From Owenia fusiformis (taxonomy: Eukaryota; Annelida; Polychaeta; Sabellida; Oweniidae), in contig CAIIXF020000004.1 in NCBI GenBank assembly GCA_903813345.2, forward strand, positions 30,255,985 to 30,319,984: a stretch of DNA of 64,000 nt. The letters are read 5' to 3'. Below are positions 1 through 11,681 of the stretch, one piece after another. The translations under genes were made by a program, and so were the position numbers. How positions within the stretch are numbered: the stretch's first letter is position 1; each line of letters opens with the position of its first letter. The notes beneath the pieces are model-generated. The model worked only from the letters and a program-made list of their open reading frames with translations. It made no database searches and was not told where the DNA came from.

Positions 1-204
1 CACAAGTAGCATGTACAAAACCTCTAATGAATTAGGATCAGCTATACTTACTGAAGCAAGGAAGGACATATCTGATGAATAAAGTATGCCAAAAGTACCC
101 TTAAGGGAGAAAGGAATACTATTGCAGCAGATATTTCAATAAAAGCAATGTACAATTCCAATCAAATTGCATTGAGAAATAAATAGCCCCCCCCTAGGAA
201 CAGT

Positions 205-800
205 TATTTATGTGGTTTTATTTACACTTATTTATTTATTTGAGCTATTTTTATTTTTAATAAAGCAGTATATAAACCTACTGAAAATTATATTTATGAT
301 TAAATGTTATATATGATGGAAATAATAAATGAATAAATATTATATTATATTTTTTATTCAATTTATATTCACATGTTTATTTAAAAACAATACTGTACAT
401 TGCTGTTTTGTAAAACAGTGCTACACTGCACTGTTGAAACAGTACTGTTTGTATGATTTAATGTTGTATACATGAATAAAGGATATAATAAATAAATAAA
501 AATAATAAAATAAAATAGCTGTTTTCCATTGGTTATGAAAATATATATATATATTATGAACCATTTTTTGAAAACAGCCAGATTGAACAAATTGCCTTTT
601 GAGAAGGAGAGAAAAAGTTTTCCAGAAAAAGTCAGTGTTTTCCATGGGATACGCCTTCATACCTGGAAGGATATTATTCGAGAAACACAAACTCTTCCAT
701 GGATAAGACTCACAAATGATGATCAGGGCTGCGTTGTTGAGCAGAATATAAAGGATGTGGTGTATTTCATACACAGAGGATGCCTGTATATGGCTGAATA
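205..800 (+). repeat. Dispersed LINE-associated repeat, copy 1 (fragment)
   Basis: The segment with the words AAAGCAGTATATAAACCTA (about 262-280) and ATGATGATCAGGGCTGCGTT (about 716-735) recurs in the same order at 1112-1290 and 37200-37500. The third copy runs into a LINE reverse transcriptase relic, so I infer that these are fragments of one retrotransposon family. The open frames here (90 aa on the plus strand, 117 and 69 aa on the minus strand) overlap each other in AT-rich DNA and show no domain. Confidence 0.5.
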
Positions 801-1019
801 AAGTTCAGAATGCACACAAAATCATTTATTGTTCGCAATTATTTTGCTACGTCATTAATTTATCTTGGCATCAATAATTCAGTAAATATTATTTCATAAG
901 CAATTGAATAAGTCACAATTCTTTATACTTTTGATGGGGCAAGTTTGTTTGTTTCTCTAACAATGGTTTTTTGAAAAATGGTATGCATTAGGTGATGAGG
1001 AACGCATATTTCAAACAAT

Positions 1020-1560
1020 TTTTTTAGGATTTTGAAAATCAGCCATACATCCTGAAGCAAGGAAGGACATATCTGATGAATAAAGTATGTCCAAAAGTAG
1101 CCCGCTTTTATTAACATTTATTTATTTATTCATATATTTATTATTTTCAATAAAGCAGTATATAGCATCGAAGACTACTCAGACTACTCATGTATGATAT
1201 GTACTTATAATAATTAATGGCAATAAAATCTCTTGATAAAAAATGATGACCAGGACTGCATTGTTAAGCAGAATAAAGCTGATGAGGACTCCATAACTGG
1301 ATGGTACAGATGCCCTGAAACTACTCAGGCCAAAGCATGGAATAATGTTGTTGTTGTCAATGTTGTCTCATTCAAAAAAAGGCTTACTTATCAAAGCCCA
1401 AATGTCACAACCCAGACATAACAGCATTATTAACAATATTGGGAAGCACCTGTACATTAACTGTTGAGTGTACACATTGTGGATTTCATTCGCTTAACTT
1501 GAACAACAACGCAAAGTCTGAGAAAAGAATGTGAAAAGCTGCAGTAAATAATTGGACTAA
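1020..1560 (+). repeat. Dispersed LINE-associated repeat, copy 2 (fragment)
   Basis: This stretch matches 37470-37835 in order: the GATGACCAGGACTGCATTG block, the ACTGGATGG..GCCCTGAAACTACT block, the AAAGCCCAAATGTCACAA block and the GTACATTAACTGTTGA..TACACATTGTGGATTTCA block, ending at GCTGCAGTAAATAA. Past that point the copy here stops matching, whereas the 37-kb copy continues into reverse transcriptase. The 62-aa frame at 1233-1421 is part of the repeat and is not a separate gene. Confidence 0.55.
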
Positions 1561-2100
1561 ATGAGGGGGTTAATGAATCATTAATCGAAGTCAAAAAGGT
1601 ACAAATTGGACCTTGAAAAATTTCAAAATTTGACCTTTTTTCAGTTTTCCAAATTTTACTATATTCATTTAGATTTTTAACAGTAAAATATGGTCGGTAA
1701 AATATACAATTAAATACATACAGAGACTTAGGACTGAATATTACACAACCTGTGAGTTTGTAGCGTAGACGTTTTAATTAACAATACTTGAGCTAAAATA
1801 CATGAACTTTTCAATATTGGAAATTCTTAAACTGTTGCATGATCTTAAATAACATATATTACAGGTTTAACTGTCTCAAGCCAGAGGTCGTCTTTGAGTG
1901 CAGAGAACGTGGACAAGATTCTGTTCTTAAACAGCTTTGTGCAGAAAAAGAGTCAAGGCACCATGAGACACGAGACAGGCATAATATAAAAAACGCTGCT
2001 CCACCTAACATAGTCATTGAAAATATGCATTGACTCTGTGTCACTACCAATAAACTAATTTATATGAAACTCGTACAGTTTCAAGCAAACTAACTATCCT
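1561..2100. other. No recognisable feature
   Basis: AT-rich DNA with short overlapping frames on both strands (about 63 aa each). I see no domain, repeat or RNA gene. Confidence 0.4.
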
Positions 2101-2590
2101 GTCTCATGTTAGAGTTTGAGCATCCAATTCCTCTTATCATAGAATTGAGTGCCAACGGTAAGAAACATTTTGATCGGCCCTTGTATGTCAACCACTAGAT
2201 AGGTTGGGTCACTATCATCCACAGTTTGCTCTCATTTCATAGCAAATGGTGCTCAACACCCAGGCAAGGCCAAGGCCCTAACCACAGTGTATTTCCACAA
2301 TCAACTCATATTACCCGCTAATGTTGGGGTCTATTGACAATTCTCTACCCATGGGAGTCAGGAATGTAGCAACTATGTTTATGACAACCTGCTGCCTTTG
2401 CCAAGTCTAAGACCACTGCCAAATTCATGGTTGGTTTTCAAAAGGCAGGCTTATGGCCTATCCCAGATGATAGGAGCAAGTTTGTTTACGGAGTGTCTAC
2501 TGATATGGGACAAATCAATGAAGTTTCACCTGATGTCCCAGATGACTCGAACATTTTGAAGAAATCCAAGGGTTTTCAGATTGGTGATCT
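2100..2590 (+). pseudogene. Degenerate coding relic, possibly pogo-like transposase tail
   Basis: No frame stays open for long. About 2400-2570 one frame reads a phrase containing GFQKAGLWPIPDD, which resembles the G-F-x-x-x-G-I-x-P-F/I phrase near the C-terminus of pogo/Tigger-type DDE transposases. That is family knowledge and a weak match. The part at 2185-2290 also resembles 6113-6240 (shared TATGTCAACCACTAGATAGG-like block), so both belong to one old repeat family. Confidence 0.25.
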
Positions 2591-3084
2591 TTTTACATGA
2601 TAATTTCATGTAAAAACCTGTGAACTTCACACTGGCCCACAGAATATAAACAAATCTGACGTTATTCATTTGTGTGCGCATTGAAGTTCACATTCAAGTT
2701 TTCTTAAATACGTGTAGCTTAACCTCTCTATTGGCACCAATTTTGCCAGTATTGAATATCTTACTGTCATATAATCATGAAAGACTCAAGCTATAGTATC
2801 CCTTTAAATGTGATGTGACATCATAGTTCTGGATTCAATAAATGAGTGATCAAGTAAAAACGGTTTCTGTTCATGCTCTTACAACTCGGTATTTATTGTC
2901 TCATTACATGGTGTCAGATTAGAGTAATTCATGTCAAATAAAGGAACTGAGCTTTTTACATGAGAAAAATTTTGAAAATAATTTTAATATGGTTTCTGAA
3001 AAGGAACAAAATAATGTAACATACAATATCCATAAAGAATTTCATATATTTCCTCATTTTTTCATTTTATGTTTACTCTATCTT

Positions 3085-3480
3085 TTTCAGGTCTTTCAAA
3101 GTGTTTAAGGTTAAAATGTGTTTAAGGTTAAAAAGAAACATGTGATAATGCAGCAGTTGTTACCCTTTTGGAAGCCCAAAAAGAGAAGACTTAGCCATTA
3201 AAGATGTAACGAGTTAAGTCCAAAATTTATTTTTCAAATGCGCAAGCTGTTTATCTACTTTTTCCACTATTTTTATTAGTTGTATTATTTTATATGTTGT
3301 GGACTGGAAGTAGTCAATATACTTTTTTTACTCAATCTTGCTTCAGGTCTTACAAAGTGCACAATTCTAGGTTACACAAGAAGGCTGTGATAAGGTCTAC
3401 AATGCACCAATAGTGGATGTCGAAGTCCCAAGAAAAGGCTTAGACTTAGCATTTAGTGCTACATTACTACTTACTAGTTA
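3085..3480 (+). repeat. Two diverged tandem exon-like segments
   Basis: Blocks starting CAGGTCTTTCAAAGTG (3089) and CAGGTCTTACAAAGTG (3344) continue with aligned words (GGTTA, AGAA, GTGATAA, GGAAGCCC/GGATGTCG, CTTAG) over about 110 bases. Each is preceded by a pyrimidine-rich CAG like a splice acceptor. Neither has a sustained reading frame, so they are decayed duplicates of an unknown segment. Confidence 0.4.
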
Positions 3481-3574
3481 GTAATTGGTGGTCACATTTT
3501 GCATGTAAATGCCTTGTTTAAAAAATATTAAGATTGGTGTATTGAAATATAATAATTCACTTTTTTTAACTCCA

Positions 3575-4140
3575 GGATTTCCAGGATTACGTTACATTTA
3601 GACTTGATGCTTCTTTCCTTCAAAACCATAACTTTGGCAAACCTGCGTACACTGTACCAAGTACTTTGACCGGTGACACTACAGGCAGTGGTGACAGCAG
3701 AGATGAAAATGTTGAATATGCATCAGTGAATTGCACCAATATGATAATATCATGTATAAACCATAACTTTGGCAAACCTGAACCTCCACGGTATGGTATG
3801 GTAAAACATGTTCGCTCTTTGGAGATTCTTTTGACCAAAAACGTAAAAAAACGTTCTAAGATATGGGATCGATTAAAGAGAAAATTCTATTCTCAAAACT
3901 TCAGTGAAAAAATCAAAGTCATAAGTTCAAAAGAGCAAAGATGTCAAAATATGTTTTGAACAGATGAACATCAGAGCTCTATGCAGCAGGGCTAAAATAT
4001 TCCAGCAAAGATTCAAAATTGTTTCAATTGATAGAAAAAATCGCACACTTCTTCAAGGTATAATGGGTGATTACACTTGTTGCATAAACATATCACTGCA
4101 ATGTGAATATCAACTTTCATAATAATCAATTCAAGCCACT
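3575..4140 (+). pseudogene. Exon-like 97-aa frame and dispersed repeat tail, family unknown
   Basis: After an acceptor-like CTCCAG at about 3572-3577 the sequence contains the same 23-base word (starting AACCATAACTTTGGCAAACC) at about 3626 and 3761, which places the peptide NHNFGKP twice. A 97-aa frame runs 3666-3959. Its second half and the DNA up to 4140 match 30575-30815 (shared TTCAGTGAAAAAAT, AAGTTC..AGA..AAGGATGTCA, CTAAAATATTCCAGCAA, ACACTTGTTGCA and TCAAGCCACT blocks). The frame is therefore part of a dispersed repeat; I do not recognise the protein. Confidence 0.35.
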
Positions 4141-4166
4141 TGAGCTTCTAGCATGCATTGATTAAA

Positions 4167-5193
4167 CAGGGTGTCTGGAAAGTAAAAAAAATACAAATAC
4201 TCTTATTTTAAGAAATTTGTTTTTTGCAATGAAATTTCTAGACTAGAGGAACAATATTACAATATATCTAACAACTTTTATCACATATATTATAAATGTG
4301 TTCATGTTTCAGTTGTTATGGTTACGAATGTGAGGGCTATGCAGAGCAGTTCCAGAACAACCCTAAAATGTGAAAAGACAACCATTTGAAACAGTGTTTT
4401 TATTTGTTGTATTTTCTATCTATGTCTTGTTTTGTTCATCATTGTTTTATTGCTCCCATAGTGTTTTCTTTTATGTCATTGCTACTTATCAGAACTATGT
4501 TATGTCAATAACCAGTATAATGAAAGAAATATTATACAAGTGCCTAGAAGAATGGTTCCCGGCAATTAGTAAGAGTCACAATTGCAATTCCACAATGCAC
4601 TAATTCACAAAGCAAAACACAAATCTTACAATGAAGTGTCTTGACATTAAACCTTTCTATACAATGCCCCATATTCACCTGATGAAGCCTCCTTAGACTT
4701 CTACCTTAATGACCATACATACAAATGACACTCAGCTGGAAGCCAATGTTATCAGCAATCTGAGAGATGGACAGCAGCAGTTTTGTCAGGTCTTTGGAAG
4801 GCTGGTCAAGATGCACCAAGAATGTACAGATTATGGGGAAAATACTGAATATTCAATGATAGTAGTAATATGAAAAAATTATCAAATAATGTTACATTAC
4901 TAATCCCTATGCTGTTGTGGTACATAATTTGATATAGTATAGGAATAGATGGTGGAATGCCAATATCATATGAGCAGGAAAGAGATTTGTAGAATACAGT
5001 TGCGACGTTGCTCCACTTACCCCCGACTCCCGTTACCATAACAACCATAACATTTTCATTTTGAAACTGAAAGTCATGACAGTTGCAGGATATATTGTTA
5101 TAATGTCATTCTACATTCTGGAGCAATTTCATCTCATAACAGGTAAATGTCTTAAAATTAGAGCATTTGTATCTTTACTTTCCGGACACCCTG
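4167..5193. mobile_element. Mariner-like element, family A copy 1 (internally deleted)
   Basis: The ends are inverted copies of CAGGGTGTCCGGAAAGTAA (left end with one change), and similarity between the arms continues for about 180 bp to a shared GTTATGGTTACG/GTTATGGTAACG block. The right flank is TA and the left AA, close to the TA duplication of Tc1/mariner elements. A phrase at about 4665-4720 reads SPDEASLDFYL, which resembles the S-P-D-x-x-x-x-D-F segment holding the third catalytic Asp of mariner-type transposases. The rest of a transposase is missing. A fuller copy lies at 39293-40386. The 80-aa minus frame at 4806-5048 occurs in both copies and is not a gene. Confidence 0.75.
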
Positions 5194-5411
5194 TATGTTT
5201 GATGCTGAACCAATCAAAGGTATGGTTAAACTTAAATTAAAACACATACATACCACTTAAAAAATACAAAACATTTCTAAAAATTCATATAAAATAGTAT
5301 GAGGATTTATAGTCAAAACAAACATCGAAGCAAATCTCAAACTTTGTATACATGTATATCATTGTTCCATTGATAGATTATAATTTCAGGTTAATTTTCT
5401 TACAAAAGCAC

Positions 5412-5855
5412 CAGCACCTGTTGGTTCGAATCCAACCAGATTCCTATGATATCATATATCCATTCATCAACACAGAATGCTAGGAAGAATTTTAAACCGT
5501 CAGCAACTGAAGTGACACATGCATAACAAGAGGACGACCCAAGACCTTACATGTGCGATGGATATTGGAAGGCATTTGTCTTGAGGAAAACTGTAACTGT
5601 ATTTTGTCTCATTCCATCCTAGAATAATTTTCCAATTATTATTCAAGCCAATCATTGCCACTGTCTCGATGGGCCTATTTGCAATGTAATTAATCTGGAG
5701 ACGCAGAAATAAAGGGTTGTAATGGGAGTTCTAACAGAAAATATTGGGAAGAATGAGAGGAACTGGCAAGATATCCAGGCTTTTTACAAGTGTTGGTTCA
5801 AATTTAACTAGATTCATTTGATATTGTTTGTCCATTCATTAACGTGAAATCACAG
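5412..5855 (+). repeat. Two diverged copies of a short repeat with a tRNA B-box-like word
   Basis: TGTTGGTTCGAATCCAACCA (about 5419) followed by GATTC..TGATAT..ATCCATTCAT recurs at about 5793 as TGTTGGTTCAAATTTAACTA followed by GATTC..TGATAT..GTCCATTCAT. The first contains an exact polymerase III B-box (GGTTCGAATCC), but I find no A box at the correct distance upstream. A tRNA-derived short repeat is possible but not shown. Confidence 0.35.
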
Positions 5856-5925
5856 GTCATGGTATCTGTTTTAATCATCCAATTTGATTTATCTAAATAA
5901 TTATCTAAATTAAATATAAATCTTC

Positions 5926-6113
5926 CAGAAGATGACCTACATGGCACTGTCTTTCCTTATTCTGAGAGGGCATCTATGGTTGAAATTGTTCCAAGATATT
6001 TTCATCCCATCCAAGAAGCCCCAGTTATTGCTGCTAGATTCGCACAGCTCTCACGAGTCATAGAATTGGCCAGAAGAGAAAACATTATCCTTTTAACATT
6101 TATACCTCACACT
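5926..6113 (+). pseudogene. 61-codon coding fragment behind an acceptor-like site, family unknown
   Basis: A frame without a start codon opens after TCTTCCAG (about 5922-5929) and stays open to a TAA at about 6111-6113. It contains phrases such as YSERASMVEIVPRYFHP and AARFAQLSRVIELARR, of normal amino-acid composition for a real protein. I do not recognise the family. Downstream DNA to 6240 resembles 2185-2290, so it may belong to the same old mobile family. Confidence 0.35.
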
Positions 6114-6379
6114 TAACATATATATGCCAACCGCTAGACAGGTCGGTATTTGGGCCACTATCCTCTGCCTGGTCGACAGCTTGTCCCAATCTCATGGGTC
6201 ATTTTGCACATTGTTTGTTCAAGCATGGGCCAAACATTTTTTTAATCGACTCATTTTTGTGCTGTTAATTGATGGTAAGGAATGCTTGAGTTATTAGGCA
6301 ATGTTTGCCAAACCTAAACTTGGCATATACAAAGGAACATTTGAAGAATAGGGCAAACCAATAAAGTTCAACACATTTT

Positions 6380-8010
6380 CCGAAAGGCCTACCTAGTCGA
6401 GCTTAATTGTATGATTAAGAAGAAAAGATTCTTTTAACTGAACTTGTACTTAAGAAATATGATATTTTGTTTTGTAAATTTAGTTCAACTACAGTCATCA
6501 AAAGAACCCAAACAAGCGTGGAAAATCATACAAGACAAAACAACACATTTGGGTCATTCACTAACAAAATGGCGGGGCTTCTGTAAAACAATGACATTAC
6601 AAAGTTTATAGAGGCGTATCAGATTAATTACATTGCAAATAGATAAATGCAACAAAATAAGAACACAGAAATAAAGACCAATTCGGATTTGAAGACCTTG
6701 ACCGAATTAATGGTAAGAGTAGAGAAAAAATAGAGAATTATAAAAGTACAAAACTTGAAATATTCAAAATGGCACAAAAAAAAAAAAAAATTCTCTGAAG
6801 TAAAGAATTTGACTTGTTTCTGATATATTAACCAGAGAGATGAACTTACATAGAATATATTTGATATTCAAAACTTAAGTATTCATACCCTAAATAAATG
6901 ACACATGAATGCCTTACACGTGAAAAACAATTTTATGTCTCATTTCCACGGACACAGTTGCTTGACAACTTTTGTCACCATTCAGAAAAGGCAGGGTGGT
7001 CTGGAGGGAAAGATGACCACATTAAGAGGCAGATGGAGCCTGGGGCCATGGATAGCATAGAAGTTGCAATTTGAAAAAAACATAAGTTTTCAGACTTGAA
7101 ATTGTCTTGTAGAGGATTGCACAGGGGACCAATTGCAATCTGTATATACAGTTCCGGTGGTTTTCAGGCTCAAACTGTCCTCTATACATACATTATGCAA
7201 ATTTTCTAAAACTGTCCTTATTTTCAGTTAGATGCACACGTTTGATCTCACACTGAGATATCAATGGATTCGACAAAATAAAATGGCTTGAGATTAACAT
7301 GACAAACTTTTAAATTTCAACCATTTTTTTTATTATTCATTTTCTAGGAACGATGTCTTCTTCCAGTAAGATACATCTTCATGAGGAATGGTCTGAGCCA
7401 CCTATTATCCATAGTCCATAGAAAGGGTGAGAAGAAATTGCCAGATTCATTGAATCACTGATCAAAGTATGAAGATTAAGAATAGATTAAATGATAACTG
7501 GAACACAGGAGTAAAAATGCTATTGTTGAAAACAATGGAACCCTTCTCCTCCCACCTCAGCTTCTTGTACACCTGAATTGTCTCTGGTCACTAAATAACA
7601 ATGCGAGACTCATTTCCAAATATTGTACAATGCAAGGAACAAAATTGATAAATTAAAGTAAAAAAATACAAAAATACAAATTTGTCAACTGAAGAGGGAC
7701 ACCTATAAAAATTTCATTTCATTTAGACCTGTTAAGTCCATTTATACAATCAATTTAAAGGTATTAAGTTACAGTTGGTAAAAGATATTTACCCAAAAAA
7801 ATTACAAAATGTGAATATGAAGGCAAAAATAGTGATATGATGCTGCCGTTTCATTAAAAAATCACTAAGAAACCTGTTTTGTTCAGGCAATCATGATGAA
7901 TTTTTTTAAATCTACATATATATGAAAAATAAAAAACATTGAACAAAGAATCAGCCATAGATATGAGCTTGAATGAGAGGATTATAGCTTATACTTGTGA
8001 TGCATTATAT
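6380..8010. other. AT-rich stretch without recognisable features
   Basis: A poly-A run at about 6776-6790 and scattered short frames only. I see no domain, long repeat or RNA gene. Confidence 0.4.
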
Positions 8011-8017
8011 AGAGGAT

Positions 8018-8150
8018 ATCCTATGATTTATGAGTGATATGATTTTTATCCACGAATGGGATATGATATCTGCGAGCGAGCGTAGCGAGAGAGTGCAGAT
8101 ATCAATATCCATGAGTGGATTAAAATCATATCACGAGTAAATCATAGGAT
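8018..8150. repeat. Long imperfect hairpin with GAGCGAGCGTAGCGAGAG loop
   Basis: About 55 bases from ATCCTATGATTTATGAGTGA to GATATCTGC pair with GCAGATATC to ..AATCATAGGAT, with few mismatches. The loop GAGCGAGCGTAGCGAGAGAGT is itself quasi-repetitive. Two comparable hairpins with related loops lie at 11288-11436 and 11682-11820. Confidence 0.75.
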
Positions 8151-8154
8151 GTTC

Positions 8155-8439
8155 TTTTTATTCCATAGTTAAAGTCATCATCAGAATCGTCGGAAATTAA
8201 GTTATTTAATTCGAATTTCCAAACGATCCGGCGATGTTGACACTTAGCCTCGTTTTGAGTCTGACTAGCAAAAATCCATAAACTATCGCATACGACGTCG
8301 TATGTCATGGCTAAAAAACCGTATGTTATGGTTAAATGAAAATTTATCAAAAATATCATATTTTACCACTGATTACAAAAATACCGATTTTATTTTCACA
8401 TGTTATCCTATGAATATCATGCTAACTATGGAATAAATA
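8155..8439. mobile_element. Small inverted-repeat element (MITE-like)
   Basis: TTTTTATTCCATAGTTA at the left is mirrored by TAACTATGGAATAAATA at the right, about 285 bp apart, directly beside the hairpin at 8018-8150; the two may form one compound element. No target duplication is clear. The 77-aa minus frame inside has no recognisable domain. Confidence 0.45.
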
Positions 8440-8488
8440 GTGAATATTATGTCATATCCTTTTGAAAAATTAAATTTATATATATTTC

Positions 8489-8612
8489 AGGCAACTAGCA
8501 CTGATTACAAAGAGCTTTGAGATGTAGAACTGTCTAAAATTACCCTTTTCAATGCTAGAAGGGGATATGAAGCAGTTCTCGTCACAATTGAGGACTGGTC
8601 ATCGCTAAAGAT
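8489..8612 (+). pseudogene. Tyrosine-recombinase-like fragment, first catalytic box region
   Basis: After the acceptor-like TATATTTCAG (ends about 8490) the frame reads ATSTDYKEL, a stop, then DVELSKITLFNARRGYEAVLV. The L-F-N-A-R-R-G-x-E phrase is one I associate with an invertebrate mobile protein family whose core looks like a tyrosine recombinase, with the Arg in the first catalytic box. It sits immediately upstream of the tandem array at 8694-9870, which carries what looks like the next catalytic boxes of the same protein. The internal stop makes it a pseudogene. Family assignment is inference. Confidence 0.45.
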
Positions 8613-8693
8613 TATAAAATGTATTGGATATTACAAATCGCAAAATGAGACTGGGAGTCAACTATTATCTGAACCGAAAATTACATTATAGAT

Positions 8694-9870
8694 TGGTAAA
8701 AGATGCCGGAGCAGAAAAACTCCATCTTCAAACTGCTACTAAAATCAACATAACTTTTCCACACTCTTTGCTCAAGAGGCTGCTACTGACTCTAAGCGCT
8801 TCTATTTATATAACATTTAGGACATTGAAAAGAAAGAAACAGTTCTGGATGGCATGCATTCAACAAAGTTTGCAAAGATGCCAGAGCGAAAAAACTCAAT
8901 CTCCTAACTGCTACTAAAAACAACATAGAGTTTCCACACTCTTTGCTCAAGAGGATGCTACTGACTCTGAGTGCCTTCTATTTTACAAACATTTAGGACA
9001 TTCAAAAGAAAGAAAGAGTTCTGGATGGCATGGATTCAACAAAGTTTGAAAAGATGTCAGAGCAGAAAACCCCATCTCCCAACTGCTACTAAAAACAACA
9101 TAGAGTTTTCACAATCTTTGCTCAAGAGGATGCTACTGACTCTGAGCGCCTTCTATTTTGCAAACATTTACAACATTCAAAAGAAAGAAATAGTTCTGGA
9201 TGGCATGGATTCAACAAAGTTTGACAAGATGTCCGAGCAGAAAACCCCATCTCCTAACTGCTACTCAAAACAACATAAGAGTTTTCACAATCTTTGCTCA
9301 AGAGGATGCCACTGACTCTGAGCGCCTTCTATTTTATAAACATTGAGGACAATCAAAAGAAAGAAATAGTTCTGGATGGCATGCATTCAAGGAAGTTTGT
9401 AGAGATGTTGGAGCGGAAAAACTCCATGTCCTAACTGCTACTAAAAATCAACATAGAGTTTCCACACTCTTTGGTCAAGAGGATGCTACTGACTCTGAGC
9501 ACCTTCTATTTACAACATTCAAAAGAAAGAAATAGTTCTGAGTGGCATGCATTGAATGAAATTTGCAAAAATGTCAGAGCATAAAACTCCCATCTTCTTA
9601 AAATCAACAGTTTCCTTTCTCTTTGCTTAAGAGGATGCTACCAACTCTTGAGCACTTCTATTTAAGGAAATTGAGGACATTCAAAAGAAAGAAATAGTTC
9701 TGGATGGCATGCATTCAACGAAGTTTGCAAAGATGCCGGATCGGAAAAACTCAACATCCAAACTGCTACTAAAAATCGACATAGAATGTCCATACCTGTT
9801 GCTCAAAAGGATGCTACTGACTGAGCCCTTCTATTTTACGAGCATTTAGCAGATTCTAAAGAAACAAACC
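8694..9870 (+). repeat. Seven-copy tandem array (about 175 bp) of a recombinase-like C-terminal segment
   Basis: Units begin at the word GATGCC/GATGTC near 8702, 8877, 9053, 9228, 9404, 9570 and 9732, with a period of 175-176 bp (162-166 in the last units). Translated with allowance for indels, a unit reads as phrases such as KDAGAEKLHLLTATKNQHR, VSTLFAQEDATDSERLLFY and KHLGHSKE. The H-R-x-S-T...F-Y-x-H-x-G-H-S order is what I expect for the H-x-x-R and H/W boxes of a tyrosine recombinase. As 175-176 is not a multiple of three, no single frame runs through; the 97- and 114-aa frames are local remnants. Confidence 0.7.
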
Positions 9871-9984
9871 TTGACAACTACCAAGTCCCAAAAAGCAGTA
9901 AAAATCATATTCAAGACAGAGCAACATCTCCAGAACTTTAAAAGAAATCAGAAACACAAACACATCAACATTACATGAGGAACT

Positions 9985-10165
9985 ACAGTACAGGTCTTGC
10001 CGAAGATCTTATAATTATGCATCGCGGCGCAGAACTTCGGTGCATCCATCGGTGCATCGATGCACCCATTTCGGTGCATAGATCGGCGCGTTCGATGCAC
10101 CGATTGATGCACCGATCGTTGCAATGGGGAATTCTGTCGGTGCATCGAATGTTGCGCCGATCGGC
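9985..10165 (+). repeat. Left GTGCATCG array with terminal motif ACAGTACAGGTC
   Basis: ACAGTACAGGTCTTGCCGAA (9985-10004) is followed by about ten variants of the self-complementary word CGGTGCATCGATGCACCG. The same terminal motif followed by the same kind of array occurs in inverted orientation at 19595-19796. The two frames overlapping here (65 and 73 aa, full of MHR) are by-products of the repeat. Confidence 0.7.
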
Positions 10166-11287
10166 ACAATAACTTGGGACAGGGTAAATTACAATGGGGA
10201 CAGATTATTTTTTAGTCTGATATCTGTACATTTAGATTGTACGCCAAACGTATAAATACTTTATAATCCTACTCTTCGAACACAGTATTTTAATTAGACA
10301 TTGACTTTTAACAAATATAAGCCAGCTCAAAATACTGTATAATTGAAATGTTTCGTACAATTTGCGTTTGTTATATATAACCCGACATTGCGTCGATCGG
10401 CACATATTTTCACTGATCATTAATAAATAACGTCTTTATAAAATATAATTTCTGACAACGGGGGCAAATCACGATTGAGACAGATATATATATTTATTAT
10501 ACGAGTGGGACATATTTATGATCATATTGAAATCAGGAGTGTTGTGTTCGAACGCGGTAGTTAATGTCAATGAACGAATATAAAACACGTTATCTATTTA
10601 TTAATTGGCGTTATTAATTTATTATAGTTATAGTGATTTAGTTTATTTGTTTATAATACGTTGTTTTAGTGAACTGGATTTTGATTCAGTGGTTGTCTTC
10701 GAATGAACATTCATTTGTCATGATAACCTATGGTCAACTTTTCCTTTTACGTTTAATTATAATCAACGCCTTCCATAAATTTCCTGTCAGATCATGAATG
10801 CCAGACTTCACCAAGTATTTAAATAATATTTTGCGTTTTATCATCTTTCTCAAAAGCTAAAATTCATGCATGTGGTACAACTGCTACTTACTGACTTTGG
10901 TTTATCATTGTTTTGTTGCAAATATGGGGATGTTTGGGTTGATGTGTTGGGACCTCCCCTTTTCATAATGTAATTATATATTATTCTATTTTGTAGGTTC
11001 TCGTGGGTAAGGTACACACAAGAACAATACACACAAGAACAATATACGGCCCATCCTAAAGGGGCACAGACACAACAGTGCCGTTCTTCAAGTTATAGCC
11101 GTGGAATTATATAGTTTATGCATCTTGCCTCAAGCGACGTGTTAACCCTAAAAAGGTTTATCCCATATTGGATTTGAGAAACACAGTTGCTGGACAAGTG
11201 CAAACTATGAAATAACAATAATATAACAATAGATAATGTTTGGCATGTATTGTGTTTCCATTTCATTGTTAAATTAGTTGAAAGTAT

Positions 11288-11436
11288 ATAAGGGTTATGT
11301 ACTGGGAGGATTTGGATATGGGGTTTATCCAGAGGGAGATATGCATCTACCTGAGGGACCGTAGGGACCGAAGGTAGATGTGCATATCTCACGAGGGATG
11401 AACCCCATATCCAAACCGACCTTACATAACTGCTTT
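11288..11436. repeat. Long imperfect hairpin with GAGGGACCGTAGGGACCGAA loop
   Basis: About 60 bases from GGGTTATGTACTGGGAGGAT through GGATATGGGGTTTATCC to GCATCTACCT pair with AGGTAGATGTGCATATC through GGGATGAACCCCATATCC to ACATAACTGC. The loop resembles that of the hairpin at 8018-8150 in its spaced GAG-GA-CG-AG-GA pattern. Confidence 0.75.
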
Positions 11437-11680
11437 ATCCCATACCAAGTAGAGTTTTCTTATTTTCTTTCAATTTGTTTATTTTTTCAATATTTTTCAC
11501 ATTTTTCAAATTTTTTTCAATTTTTTCAATTCTTTTTTCTATTTTTTTCAATTTTTTCTTTTTTTTTCAATTTTCGAAGCGGGGAGATATGGAGGTTCAG
11601 GATATGGAAACCTCAAAATCAGGATACGGGATATATCTTACCAACTTATCTCCCTAAAACTCTACTTGGCATAGGATAAA
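11434..11680. mobile_element. Fold-back module with TTTATCC..CCAAGTAGAGTTTT ends
   Basis: TTTATCCCATACCAAGTAG (about 11434) is mirrored by the reverse complement of TTTATCCTATGCCAAGTAG at about 11660-11680, enclosing a 110-bp run of TTTTTTCAA-type words. The Phe-rich frames at 11380-11679 are translations of that T-rich tract. Confidence 0.6.
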
Positions 11681-11681
11681 T

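Noticed and set aside
4806-5048. 80-aa minus frame also present at 40002-40241
   Set aside because: Shared only because both lie in copies of one mariner-like element, and antisense to the transposase relic.
5419-5438. tRNA gene suggested by an exact B box
   Set aside because: No A box or acceptor stem is found at the right distance; a diverged repeat copy nearby explains the word.
9948-10172. MHR-repeat frames on both strands
   Set aside because: These are produced by the GTGCATCG array; the same happens at 19588-19837.
11380-11679. Phe/Ser-rich 99- and 60-aa frames
   Set aside because: They are translations of a T-rich TTTTTTCAA tract inside a fold-back module.
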